Assembly: GCA_964425215.1 (NCBI GenBank)
Contig: CAYRLW010000013.1
Location: 1 to 64,000 of the forward strand
Length of the DNA: 64,000 nt
Origin: CAYRLW01 sp964425215
GTDB lineage: Bacteria; Spirochaetota; Spirochaetia; Treponematales; Breznakiellaceae
Direction of reading: 5' to 3'
Each line of letters begins with the position of its first letter. Position 1 is the first letter of the stretch. Positions 50,723 to 58,058 of this stretch are shown one piece after another. The position numbers and the translations under genes are program-made. The notes under the pieces are model-generated. The model was given only the letters and a program-made list of their open reading frames with translations. It was not told the origin of the DNA and made no database searches.

Positions 50723-51466
50723 ATGGAGCTCTCTGATATCCGGGTGGTTCTTTCCCGGCCTTCCGAATCGGGAAACGTGGGGGCCGTTTGCCGGGCCATG
50801 AAAAACATGGGCCTTAGCCGCCTGCGGGTCGTGGCCCCCGAGGCTCCCATGGACGAATCGGTGATTCTGGCCCGGTCGGTCCACGCGGAGGAACTATGGA
50901 CCCAGGCGGAACACTATACAACCCTGGCGGAAGCGGTGGCCGATTGCTCTATCGTTATCGGTACCACCCGCCGTCGGGGAAAGAAGCGGAAAGACTTTTC
51001 CCTAACGCCGGAAGAAACGGCCACGTATGTACGTAGCCAGAATGGAACCGCCGCTCTGGTTTTTGGGAACGAGCGGACGGGTCTGGAGGCGGAGGAGCTT
51101 CGGCTTTGTACGCTGGCGTCCCACATTCCCGCCAGCGATGTTTTTCCTTCGTTAAACCTTTCCCACGCGGCCCAGATCTACTTTTACGAGTTGTACACCA
51201 CCCTTTCCCCCGAAGGAGAGGCGAACGCCGGTTCCAAGCACTGGGTTCCCGTGGATCTAACAAAAATTTCCGTCCTCACGGAACTTATTTTGGATACCCT
51301 GGGGTCGGTGGGTTTTTATACCCAGGCGGGCAAGGAGGATCAGCGGCTTTTATTCCGGGATCTGCTGGCCCGGGCGGCCCTAACCGTGGACGAATACCGG
51401 TATCTGGAGGGAATTGTACGAAAGGCCCACAAGCTTTTCGAAGACGCCCTTGATAAAGACGTGTAG
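50723..51466 (+). CDS. trmJ: tRNA/rRNA 2'-O-methyltransferase (TrmJ family)
   Basis: 247 residues from ATG 50723, chosen because GGGGGAAG lies 5-12 nt upstream and the domain starts at once. SPOUT motifs: VLSRPSESGNVGAVCRAMKN, then LVFGNERTGL (SAM knot) and SLNLSHAAQIYFYEL. In E. coli TrmJ methylates the ribose of nucleotide 32 in several tRNAs. A C-terminal helical extension of about 70 residues matches the family. The downstream gene has its own promoter inside this gene's 3' end. Confidence 0.9.
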   Translation: MELSDIRVVLSRPSESGNVGAVCRAMKNMGLSRLRVVAPEAPMDESVILARSVHAEELWTQAEHYTTLAEAVADCSIVIGTTRRRGKKRKDFSLTPEETATYVRSQNGTAALVFGNERTGLEAEELRLCTLASHIPASDVFPSLNLSHAAQIYFYELYTTLSPEGEANAGSKHWVPVDLTKISVLTELILDTLGSVGFYTQAGKEDQRLLFRDLLARAALTVDEYRYLEGIVRKAHKLFEDALDKDV

Positions 51467-51478
51467 GGGGGGCATACT
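51450..51478 (+). promoter_or_regulatory. Leaderless-type promoter of the exported-protein gene
   Basis: TTGATA (51450-51455), 17-nt spacer, CATACT (51473-51478), then exactly 6 nt to ATG 51485. The promoter overlaps the end of trmJ. A G7 run 12 nt upstream is too far to be a good Shine-Dalgarno. Confidence 0.55.
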
Positions 51479-51484
51479 TTAACT

Positions 51485-51967
51485 ATGAAACGATCCATGT
51501 TCCTAACTGTTTGTTTAAGCGCCCTGGCGCTGACCCTGGGAGCCCAAGAAAATCGGAACCGGGCCAAGGACCTGTTGTTACCGGTGGATTTTTCTATAAC
51601 CCTGGGGGACCTTCACCGGGCGGCCCAGCGGGGGGACGATCGTTCCATCCCCGGGGGGAAACTGCTCGTTTTAAACGCCGATATCGGATCGGTGACCCTT
51701 CGCTCGGATACGGATACCCAATTCGCGGCGGAGGTAGAGTTGATAGGGGGCGCGTGGCACGGCGAGGATTCGGTGGAGCTGTACCGTGCATACGCCCTAT
51801 TTGAGGACAGCGAATTCCGGTCGTTTTTTTCTAAAACGTCCCCCCAAAGGGTACAGACAGGACAGCACGTGCTCATTTTAGCCCGATATTTGGGACTGGG
51901 CTTGGATTACGACGAAACGACCCCCATCGCGGTGGTCGAAGCCCTGGGTTTACGGCTAACCAATTGA
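51485..51967 (+). CDS. Exported protein of unknown function
   Basis: 160 residues with a signal peptide (MKRSMFLTVCLSALALTLGA). The mature part contains short beta strands and a helical end (HVLILARYLGLGLDYDETTP) and no recognised motif; residues near 40-70 (GGKLLVLNADIGSVTLRSDT) look like a small beta domain. It is followed by a strong hairpin and is convergent with the NtrC-type gene. Possibly a spirochaete-specific periplasmic protein. The mRNA looks leaderless. Confidence 0.7.
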   Translation: MKRSMFLTVCLSALALTLGAQENRNRAKDLLLPVDFSITLGDLHRAAQRGDDRSIPGGKLLVLNADIGSVTLRSDTDTQFAAEVELIGGAWHGEDSVELYRAYALFEDSEFRSFFSKTSPQRVQTGQHVLILARYLGLGLDYDETTPIAVVEALGLRLTN

Positions 51968-51972
51968 GATGT

Positions 51973-52011
51973 GGGGCGTTTGCAAAGGTTTTTCACCTTT
52001 GCATGCTCCCC
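51973..52011. terminator. Bidirectional hairpin between convergent genes
   Basis: Stem GGGGCGTTTGCAAAGG (51973-51988) with CCTTTGCATGCTCCCC (51996-52011), two mismatches and a 7-nt T-rich loop. It is placed between the + gene ending 51967 and the - gene ending 52097. Confidence 0.6.
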
Positions 52012-52096
52012 GTATCGCCCTTTTAATATTGAAATCCCCCAGGGAGACGGGTTCTAAGAAGTTTGGAGGATTGGTCCTATTATAATGGACCGGCTC

Positions 52097-53251
52097 CTAG
52101 GGCAACCGTATATGGGAACGTTCAATCCGATTCCCCTGACTAAGCAAGATGGCCCTTTGGATGCAGGCCTTTAATTGTCGTACGTTGCCGGGCCAGGGGT
52201 AATTGCTTAAAACATCCAGGGCTTCGTCGCTTATGGTTGCGGGGGGCGTGAGAAAATGGGCCACCAGTTCGGCGATATCACCCCGGCGTTCACGGAGAGC
52301 TGGAATTTGGATGGATAAGGTTTCGACCCGGTACTTTAAATCCTGCCGGAATTTCTTTTGGGCGATAAGCTCGTCCAAATTCCGGTTGGTAGCAAAAATT
52401 AAGCGGCAATTTACGGGGTAGGATCGATTTCCTCCCAGACGTTGAACCTTTCCATCCTCCACGATCCGTAGTAAAGCCGCCTGAACACTAGCACAGGCGT
52501 CCCCAATTTCATCAAGAAATAGGGTCCCCCCGTTGGCCTGTTCAAAAATTCCTCCTCGGGATTTGGCGTCCGTATAGGCTCCCGCTTCGCATCCAAAGAG
52601 TTCGCTTTCCACGAGCCCGTCCGGTGTAGCGGCTATGTTACGGGCCTCAAAGGGTCCGCCGCTTCTAAAGGAGGATCGGTGAATTGCCCGGGCTACTAGA
52701 TCCTTTCCCGTTCCGCTCTCTCCCTGGATAAGAACCGGCAAATCGCTTTTCGCGTAGGCCCGTATTTCTTCCCAAACCCGTTTCATACCCTCTGAGGAGC
52801 CGATCAACGGGTATTCTGGATTCCCCGCATCGTTTTCCGTACCCCCGGGAAATAAGGACCCCTGGGTTTGCAGTGAGCTTTCCCCGTTCATGGTATCCGT
52901 ATGGATAAGGTTTCGAATCCGCCGCAGGAGCATGGGGGTGATATAGGGCTTGGATAAAAAATCCTTGGCCCCGGCCTTCAAGGCCCGGACAACAAAAATA
53001 GGGTCGTTGTACGCGGAAAGCATCAGCACCGGGGGCCGGCGGGGTAACTTTTGTAATTCCGAGAGGACTTGGTAGCCGCTGTGTTCGGGCATGCGGATGT
53101 CCAATATAACCACAGCGGGTTTTTCTTGGACCACCAGGGCCTTTGCGGTCCGGGGCTTTTGGCAGGTTACGACCCGATAGTACTCGGCGAGCTGGTAGGA
53201 CAGGGCTTGCAACTCCTCCTCCATATCGTCGATACACACTATCGAGTCCAT
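52097..53251 (-). CDS. NtrC-type response regulator lacking a DNA-binding domain and with altered GAFTGA loop
   Basis: 384 residues. Receiver domain (1-118): acidic DD near the start, phospho-Asp in VVILDIRMPEHSG (about 51), Lys in DFLSKPY. AAA+ domain (about 148-370): Walker A GESGTGKD, Walker B GGTLFLDEIGDA, sensor FATNRNLDE. Two odd features. The sigma54-contact loop, normally GAFTGA, reads GAYTDA (in ELFGCEAGAYTDAK). The chain ends at SHIRLP with no Fis-type helix-turn-helix. It may act without DNA binding or not through sigma54 at all. The stop of wecG-like gene is 3 nt upstream of its ATG. Confidence 0.85.
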   Translation of the reverse strand: MDSIVCIDDMEEELQALSYQLAEYYRVVTCQKPRTAKALVVQEKPAVVILDIRMPEHSGYQVLSELQKLPRRPPVLMLSAYNDPIFVVRALKAGAKDFLSKPYITPMLLRRIRNLIHTDTMNGESSLQTQGSLFPGGTENDAGNPEYPLIGSSEGMKRVWEEIRAYAKSDLPVLIQGESGTGKDLVARAIHRSSFRSGGPFEARNIAATPDGLVESELFGCEAGAYTDAKSRGGIFEQANGGTLFLDEIGDACASVQAALLRIVEDGKVQRLGGNRSYPVNCRLIFATNRNLDELIAQKKFRQDLKYRVETLSIQIPALRERRGDIAELVAHFLTPPATISDEALDVLSNYPWPGNVRQLKACIQRAILLSQGNRIERSHIRLP

Positions 53252-53254
53252 AGC

Positions 53255-54019
53255 CTATCCCCCCCTGAAGAGCTTATGGTACAAAAGCAGAATTTTATAA
53301 TACAAGTATGGGAAAACGCGGAAAATTCGCAAGGGATTTTTTACACAAAAACCTATCCACTCTAAACCCCGATCGAAAATCACCTTGGAAGGCCGGTGCC
53401 GACGTTCTGCGAACACGTCAAAAAGATCACTGCACCACAGGCGTATCCCCGGGCCAAAGGCCGCGGAGTTTCTACCAATCCACCGTTCGTCTCCGGGAAC
53501 CCCTCGGTTGACCAACAGTAGGGCCGGGCCCGCTTTTTTGACCGCCTGAAAGATGTTTCCCTCTTCGGTATGCCGGAAACCACCGGCACAGCGGCCCACA
53601 ACCCGGAGTCCCGGGAAGGTCCGCTTTAGGTTCCGTTCCGTGGTTTGGATGCTTTTGCGTCTTCCCCCCAAAAGGTACACGGTCCGACCCCGTTCCTCCA
53701 GGGTCGAAAGAAGCCGGATTACAAAGTCGAAGGGCATGTACCGCTGTGGGGTTTTTCCTGTAAGGAACCGTACTCCGCCGATAATGCTTTTAGAAATGGG
53801 AATTACCAGCGAAGCGCTTAAAACGTAATTTCGGTATTCCCCGGCCTTACGGGCCCGCAAAAGATCCCGCAGGGAGAGAAGGACGATATGCTGTTCTCCT
53901 CCTGTTAGAATCATCTGGTTGATCACCGGGGGTATTTGTTCTGGAGAAAGGATATCTAAGGGTACATTCAGACAGGTAACGCGTTCGATTTTTGGGGTAT
54001 CAGGGGTTTCGGCATCCAC
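53255..54019 (-). CDS. WecG/TagA/CpsF-family glycosyltransferase
   Basis: 254 residues. The family core is visible as LVIPISKSIIGGVRFLTGK, VYLLGGRRKSIQTTERNLK, LRVVGRCAGGF and ALLLVNRGVPGDERWIGRN. Members add N-acetylmannosaminuronic acid or ManNAc to lipid-linked sugars in envelope polymer synthesis. The normal family Asp residue of PDG/ADG near the start is replaced here by ISK, so activity is uncertain. ATG 54019 overlaps the rsmE gene by 52 nt. It ends with a basic/aromatic membrane-binding tail, as in TagA. Confidence 0.78.
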   Translation of the reverse strand: MDAETPDTPKIERVTCLNVPLDILSPEQIPPVINQMILTGGEQHIVLLSLRDLLRARKAGEYRNYVLSASLVIPISKSIIGGVRFLTGKTPQRYMPFDFVIRLLSTLEERGRTVYLLGGRRKSIQTTERNLKRTFPGLRVVGRCAGGFRHTEEGNIFQAVKKAGPALLLVNRGVPGDERWIGRNSAAFGPGIRLWCSDLFDVFAERRHRPSKVIFDRGLEWIGFCVKNPLRIFRVFPYLYYKILLLYHKLFRGG

Positions 54020-54813
54020 GATGCGCTCTCCAGAAGAATAACATGGGTTGCGGCCGCTGCGAAAAGGGCGGCGGTTTCGGTCCGTAAAATAGTGAATCCT
54101 AGCAGAATGGGTTTAAAACCCGCGTTTAAAAATTGCGAGGCTTCGGAATCGGAAAAACCGCCCTCCGGTCCTACCACTAGGATGACTGCTTCGGGACAAC
54201 CGCTAAGATAGCCGTGAAGGGTTCCCTGCGCAAGGGGGTCCTGATGAAAAAGTATACCCACCGCCTTGGGGTGGGAACGGGAAAAGTCTTTCCAAAATTC
54301 GATGATCCCGCCGGTGGTGGTTGGCTTTTCTACCACCGTCGCCACGGGGGATCCGCTTTGCTGGCGCGCTTCTTTGACAATCCGGTCCCACCGTTCCCGT
54401 TTACGGCTTCCCTCCGACTCTCTTTCTAGGGTGGGGACCGAATGCTCCGAAACAAAGGGGATAATCCGCTCAATGCCCGCTTCGGTGGCCTGCCGAACGA
54501 TCAGATCCATTTTTTGGCCCTTGGGCAGGCTTTGACAGAGGATGATCGGCGGAACCGACCCGATGGGTACCGATTCCGGTTCCCCAAGGGACCCCTTGGG
54601 CCCATCTCCCGCTTCTCTAAGGACCTGCCCCTCCATGCTGGTGGAACCGATGGAATGGATGCGGACAAGGACCTCTTCCCCCGAAGGGAGAACCGCAGGG
54701 AAGGAATCGCCTTGACGGAGCCGTAACACCCGGCTCAGGTAACGGTGGTCCTTCCCCGTCAAGCGGACCCTTCCCTCCAAATCCGGGGGAAGGGCCAAAA
54801 GAAAACGGCGCAT
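53968..54813 (-). CDS. rsmE: 16S rRNA m3U1498 methyltransferase
   Basis: 281 residues. PUA-like N-terminus (FLLALPPDLEGRVRLTGKDH with YLSRVLRLR), then SPOUT domain: QSLPKGQKMDLIVRQATE, IIPFVSEHSV, EARQQSGSP and the knot VVGPEGGFSDSEASQF with LGFTILRTETAALFA. It methylates N3 of U1498 in 16S rRNA. No Shine-Dalgarno is seen before ATG 54813, 11 nt after the ctpA stop, so translation likely depends on ctpA. Confidence 0.93.
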   Translation of the reverse strand: MRRFLLALPPDLEGRVRLTGKDHRYLSRVLRLRQGDSFPAVLPSGEEVLVRIHSIGSTSMEGQVLREAGDGPKGSLGEPESVPIGSVPPIILCQSLPKGQKMDLIVRQATEAGIERIIPFVSEHSVPTLERESEGSRKRERWDRIVKEARQQSGSPVATVVEKPTTTGGIIEFWKDFSRSHPKAVGILFHQDPLAQGTLHGYLSGCPEAVILVVGPEGGFSDSEASQFLNAGFKPILLGFTILRTETAALFAAAATHVILLESASWMPKPLIPQKSNALPV

Positions 54814-54824
54814 GAAAGGGCGGC

Positions 54825-56339
54825 TTAGGGGGGCGGGACGGAAGTTTTTTCCGCGGTTTTTTTGGCGGAAGCTTCGTCCTGGAGCATTTTAAGGGTCTTT
54901 GTCGTTTTTATCAGGGTAGGATATTTCCCGCTCCGAAGCAGATCCACCGCCGCCTTTAGTTGGATATCGTACTCCAGGTCGTACACCGGCGCGATGGTGG
55001 TCCGGTTCCGTTCGTCCCGAACCAAACGGCTCAAGAGCGTGGTATCCAGGCCGTATTCAGAGGAAAGGGTTTTGACAAAGGCGGCGACCCGTTCGGGGCT
55101 GGGATTGCTTTCCGCTTTGACGAAATCGGGGATCCTATTATCCTTGACCAGGCGATTGAGTGATTCGGCTTCCTTATCCGTTAGGACGGGAAACGCCACT
55201 TCCAGGTCCGGAGGGATACCGATTTTATCAATGTTTACGTCGCTGGGGGTATAGTACCGGGCTATGGTAATTTTAAAGCCCGAAGAATCGATGGGATAGA
55301 CCTGCTGGACCGAGCCTTTTCCGTAGGATTTTTCTCCCACCAGGTACGCTCGGCCCCGGTCTTTTAGGGCTCCCGCGACTATTTCCGAAGCGGACGCGGA
55401 ACCCCGGTTAATGAGAACGATCACGGGGATCGTGGGGGGGACCAGGGTGTCCTTTTTGGCGGTAAATACCTGATTCTCCTCCGGAAGCCGGGACTTGGTG
55501 GAAACGACCACCCCGCCGTCCAGGAAAAGATCGGCGACCCCGATCGCCGCTTGGAGGAGGCCTCCATAGTTGTTCCGCAGGTCGATAATCAGACCCTTAT
55601 AGTTTTTAGAAGCACAATCCTTAATCGCCTCGGCTACCCGTTCCGTGGTCATGGGCGTAAAGGTGATAATCCGTACGTAACCGATATCATCGCCGATCAT
55701 CCCGTGTTTTACCGTGGGAACCTCGATGACCGCCCGGGTCAAGGTTACGGGGAAGTCCATTTTTTCGCCCCGCTTAATCTGGATCGTCACTTGGGTACCC
55801 GGGACCCCCCGCAGACGGGCTAAAACCTCGTCCATGGTCAATTTTTCCGTGGATTCGTTGTCGATTTTGGTGATCAGGTCCCCCGGACTAATCCCCGCAC
55901 GCCATCCGGGGGTGTCTTCAATGGGAGCGGCCACTTCGACGTAGGCCGGTTTCCCGTTGGTTTGCTCCTCCACCTGCTTGGTGATATAGAGCCCCACCCC
56001 GCCGAAATTACCCTGGGTTGTATCGTTCAAGTCCGACATATCCGATTCGGTAAGGAAGGTGGAGTAGGGGTCCCCCAGGGCCTTGAACATGCCCGACATG
56101 GCGCCTTCGTATATCGTTTTAGGGTCCACCTTGTCCACATAGTGCCGTTGGATAAAGTCAAAAACATTTTGAATAATCGCCGTGTACCGCCGGCTGTCGT
56201 CGGCATTGCTTTGGGCGCTAAGGTGGGGTACCGACGCTAACACAAAGACGGCACAAAGGGCGATGGTGGAAATGAACCACACGAGGGAAACGGAAAGCCG
56301 GGGCTTCCTTTTGGGAGCTTGGGGTAATTGATCACTCAT
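54825..56339 (-). CDS. ctpA: Carboxy-terminal processing protease (S41 family)
   Basis: 504 residues. N-terminal membrane anchor/signal (about 17-40). A PDZ domain follows (about 95-190: VGLYI, PGWRAGISPGDLITKID). The S41 catalytic segment shows LINRGSASASEIVAGALKD (Ser) and GEKSYGKGSVQ (Lys, four residues apart from Glu). CTPs trim C-termini of periplasmic and envelope proteins. The leaderless-type promoter (TTGACA, 16 nt, TAGAAT, 6 nt, ATG) indicates transcription from this gene into rsmE. Confidence 0.95.
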   Translation of the reverse strand: MSDQLPQAPKRKPRLSVSLVWFISTIALCAVFVLASVPHLSAQSNADDSRRYTAIIQNVFDFIQRHYVDKVDPKTIYEGAMSGMFKALGDPYSTFLTESDMSDLNDTTQGNFGGVGLYITKQVEEQTNGKPAYVEVAAPIEDTPGWRAGISPGDLITKIDNESTEKLTMDEVLARLRGVPGTQVTIQIKRGEKMDFPVTLTRAVIEVPTVKHGMIGDDIGYVRIITFTPMTTERVAEAIKDCASKNYKGLIIDLRNNYGGLLQAAIGVADLFLDGGVVVSTKSRLPEENQVFTAKKDTLVPPTIPVIVLINRGSASASEIVAGALKDRGRAYLVGEKSYGKGSVQQVYPIDSSGFKITIARYYTPSDVNIDKIGIPPDLEVAFPVLTDKEAESLNRLVKDNRIPDFVKAESNPSPERVAAFVKTLSSEYGLDTTLLSRLVRDERNRTTIAPVYDLEYDIQLKAAVDLLRSGKYPTLIKTTKTLKMLQDEASAKKTAEKTSVPPP

Positions 56340-56345
56340 AGTACC

Positions 56346-56373
56346 ATTCTAGAAAAGAGAGATAAATTGTCAA
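56346..56373 (-). promoter_or_regulatory. Leaderless-type promoter of ctpA
   Basis: Minus strand TTGACA (56373-56368), 16-nt spacer, TAGAAT (56351-56346), then exactly 6 nt to ATG 56339. No Shine-Dalgarno is present. Confidence 0.65.
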
Positions 56374-56379
56374 TCCGTG

Positions 56380-56418
56380 GAGGTTCTTTTAAAAGTAACA
56401 GACTTTTGAAAGAACCTC
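56380..56418. repeat. 5-nt-loop palindrome, copy 4
   Basis: 17-bp stem (56380-56396 with 56402-56418, one T-G pair), loop AACAG. It sits between the two divergent leaderless promoters of ctpA and the 56486 gene. The outer sequence AGGTTCTTTT resembles copy 3. Confidence 0.7.
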
Positions 56419-56450
56419 ATCTACCTTAGGATTTCTTTATCAAAAACCCC

Positions 56451-56479
56451 TTGACCCTGGACAAGCGGAACCGTACAGT
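56451..56479 (+). promoter_or_regulatory. Leaderless-type promoter of the 56486 operon
   Basis: TTGACC (56451-56456), 17-nt spacer, TACAGT (56474-56479), then exactly 6 nt to ATG 56486; no Shine-Dalgarno. Confidence 0.6.
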
Positions 56480-56485
56480 TTTACT

Positions 56486-56896
56486 ATGAATGTACGTCGT
56501 TCCTTTGGGTTTGCGCTCTTTCTGTATGACCTGGTCCGGTTGGTGGCTTTGATTGGTCTCTTGTCGCTTCTTCGTTCGTCCTTAGAGTCGGAACGTATAG
56601 GAAACCTGTTTCCCCTTATAGCCCTGGGATCTCCAAACGCTTTGTTTTTGCTTATGTCGTTTTTTTTATGGTTCCGGCCGGAAGATTACGCGCCCTTTAG
56701 GAACCTGTATGTCGCGGGAAAGGTCCTGGGTATAACCGCGTCGATTACCTGGTTCATCCTTTCCTTCCGGGATGTTTTTCTCTCCCTGGGAATGGATACC
56801 CTGGGAACCATAACCGTCGCGGGACTGACCTTGGCTCTAGCGGTGGGGGATGGGCTGTCGATCCTTATGCTCCGGTATTCCCAAGGGGGACGGTAA
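56486..56896 (+). CDS. Small membrane protein of unknown function
   Basis: 136 residues with four hydrophobic segments (about 12-30, 40-62, 72-92, 100-125) and few charged residues. The sequence has no motif I recognise. Its stop overlaps the MinD-like gene start by one nucleotide, so its product may act with the MinD/FlhG-FapA pair at the membrane. It is the first gene of the operon 56486-62066 or longer and is divergent from ctpA. Confidence 0.7.
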   Translation: MNVRRSFGFALFLYDLVRLVALIGLLSLLRSSLESERIGNLFPLIALGSPNALFLLMSFFLWFRPEDYAPFRNLYVAGKVLGITASITWFILSFRDVFLSLGMDTLGTITVAGLTLALAVGDGLSILMLRYSQGGR

Positions 56897-58035
56897 TGCG
56901 CTTAATTCCTATCGCCAGCGGAAAAGGCGGGGTCGGTAAATCCCTGGTAGCGGCGAACCTTTCCATCGCCTTTGCCCAGGCGGGTAAGAAGGTTATTCTC
57001 GCGGATCTGGATTTGGGGGCTTCGAACCTCCATCTAATTATCGGCAGTCGCTCTCCCCGTTCCGGTATAGGCACGTTTTTAAATGATCCGAAATCGGACT
57101 TTAACCAGGTAATTGTGGATACGGGGATACCCAACCTCCGGTTTATCCCCGGGGACGCGGAAATTCCCGGAACCGCGAACCTAAAGCCTCCCCAAATGAA
57201 CGCCCTGGCCCGGCGGCTTTTAAGCCTGGAAGCGGATATTTTGGTCCTGGATCTGGGAGCGGGAACCCATCAAAGTATTTTGGACTTTTTTCTCCTCTCT
57301 GGCCAGGGTATCGTCGTTACCACCCCAACGGTGACGGCGACCCTGAACGCCTATCTTTTTCTTAAAAACGTGGTATTCAGGCTTATGTACTCCTCCTTTT
57401 CTAAGGGAAGCAGGGCCTTCGAGTATTTGGAAAAACTACGGAAAGATAAATCGGGGCTACAAAAACTCTATATACCCAAAGTGATGGATGTCATAGCCGA
57501 AATTGATCCGGAATCCCACGGGAAGTTCAAAGAACGCATATCCCTGTTCCATCCCCGGCTTATTTTGAATATGATCGAGGAGCCAAAACAGGCGGAGGTG
57601 GCCCAAAAAATCCGGCGTTCCTGCGTGGAGTATTTGGATTTACAGTTGGAACACTTGGGAATTATCTATCGGGATTCTATCCAGGACACGGCCCTGCAGG
57701 CCCGGCTTCCCATCATCCTCTATAAAAACCAAGCCATCCTATCCCAAGCTATATACCGAATCGCGGACAAGATCCTCCAGTCCGACGAGCGGGATTATTT
57801 CCTGGAAAAACGGGGAATAGACGAAAGCTTCGCGGAAGCGGAAATGGAAGCGGAGGTGGATTATCAAAATAAAATGGGATACGTGGAGGAACTGCTCCAC
57901 TGCGGAGCCTTGTCCGAGGGAGATCTAATAGAAACGGTGAAGAGTCAGCAGTACGAGATTTCCCAGCTTAGAAAGGAAAATTTATTCCTAAAAAGTAAAT
58001 TGTCCCAGGCCTTTTCCCAGGGCTTTAAACCCTAA
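56896..58035 (+). CDS. MinD/FlhG-type ATPase
   Basis: 379 residues. The deviant Walker A is ASGKGGVGKSLVAANLSIAF (residues 7-26); then LADLDLGASNLHLIIG (A'), LVLDLGAGTHQSILDFFLLS (Walker B/switch 2). The C-terminal 100 residues form a charged coiled coil ending QLRKENLFLKSKLSQAF. In this family, FlhG sets flagellar number and placement and MinD places division. The FapA gene directly downstream is known to pair with FlhG-like ATPases in polar-flagellated bacteria and spirochaetes, so a flagellar-assembly role is favoured over MinD. Confidence 0.85.
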   Translation: MRLIPIASGKGGVGKSLVAANLSIAFAQAGKKVILADLDLGASNLHLIIGSRSPRSGIGTFLNDPKSDFNQVIVDTGIPNLRFIPGDAEIPGTANLKPPQMNALARRLLSLEADILVLDLGAGTHQSILDFFLLSGQGIVVTTPTVTATLNAYLFLKNVVFRLMYSSFSKGSRAFEYLEKLRKDKSGLQKLYIPKVMDVIAEIDPESHGKFKERISLFHPRLILNMIEEPKQAEVAQKIRRSCVEYLDLQLEHLGIIYRDSIQDTALQARLPIILYKNQAILSQAIYRIADKILQSDERDYFLEKRGIDESFAEAEMEAEVDYQNKMGYVEELLHCGALSEGDLIETVKSQQYEISQLRKENLFLKSKLSQAFSQGFKP

Positions 58036-58058
58036 AACGGGACGGGAGCGGTACAACT

